This document shows positions 39,209 through 39,278 of a DNA stretch of 39,278 nucleotides, piece by piece (the stretch's first letter is position 1; each line of letters starts with the position of its first letter). The stretch is from an uncultured Bacteroidales bacterium (GTDB taxonomy: Bacteria; Bacteroidota; Bacteroidia; Bacteroidales; Muribaculaceae), in NCBI GenBank assembly GCA_902776435.1, contig CACYQB010000027.1, forward strand, positions 1 through 39,278. Reading direction: 5' to 3'. Both the position numbers and the translations under genes were made by a program. The notes beneath the pieces were generated by a model that saw nothing but the letters and a program-made list of their open reading frames with translations, did not search any database and was not told the origin of the DNA.

Positions 39209-39278
39209 AATCGTAAAATTTTGAAAATGAATATATAAGGAATTAAAAACTATCTACATACAGGTAAACATTGCAGTA
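39209..39278. other. Right window edge
   Basis: 70 bp of AT-rich sequence upstream of the MutS-I-like gene; too short to call a promoter with confidence. The element seems to continue beyond the window. Confidence 0.3.

Overview
The window looks like a chromosomal piece of a gut-type Bacteroidales bacterium (Bacteroidota; Prevotella- or Muribaculaceae-like, not resolved further). Three things support this. Many genes are preceded by the TAnnTTTG -7 promoter box of Bacteroidota. Shine-Dalgarno sequences are mostly absent. The core genes (RecA, DUF1599/DoxX/TpiA/SPOR/FolE, acyl-CoA dehydrogenase with EtfAB, two-domain acyl-ACP thioesterase) are of Bacteroidales type.

Left half, about 1-23.4 kb, is mostly GC-rich core genome. 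It holds recA; a 1609-residue secreted repeat protein with carbohydrate-binding-like N-terminal repeats and a sorting-type C-terminus; and a + strand run of DUF1599, DoxX-like membrane protein, a protein kinase/AAA+ ATPase fusion and a small acidic protein. Then come three small lipoproteins, a minus-strand operon etfB-etfA-acyl-CoA dehydrogenase, an AAA_14/DUF4143 ATPase, an acyl-ACP thioesterase, an AT-rich membrane acyltransferase that looks acquired, tpiA, a SPOR-domain protein and folE. Several intergenic gaps carry tracts of a 7-bp CTAA-containing repeat whose polarity follows the DNA strand, not the gene.

A tRNA cluster (two identical tRNA-Gly-GCC, then tRNA-Leu-GAG with encoded CCA) at 23.5-23.8 kb marks the boundary. 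To its right the DNA is more AT-rich and accessory. First is a replication-type module (excisionase-like HTH protein, replication-organiser-like HTH protein, DnaC-like helicase loader). It is followed by palindromes and two GC-rich non-coding blocks with an IS110-family element between them. Next are a small exported protein, an FKBP isomerase, four phased palindromes, an autoregulated-looking HTH-ImmA/PIN gene pair, a tightly overlapping three-gene DUF4417 operon, an ardA antirestriction gene broken by one nonsense codon, two unrecognised proteins, an HTH adaptor and a stand-alone MutS-I-domain protein of the sort seen in Bacteroidales conjugative elements. No integrase, relaxase or conjugation gene is visible, so this is either part of a larger element running off the right edge or a patchwork of decayed elements.

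The least explained items are the kinase/AAA+ fusion with its small partner, the phased palindrome array upstream of the HTH-ImmA/PIN pair, the DUF4417 operon, and the 190-bp inverted-repeat-bounded segment before the surface protein.
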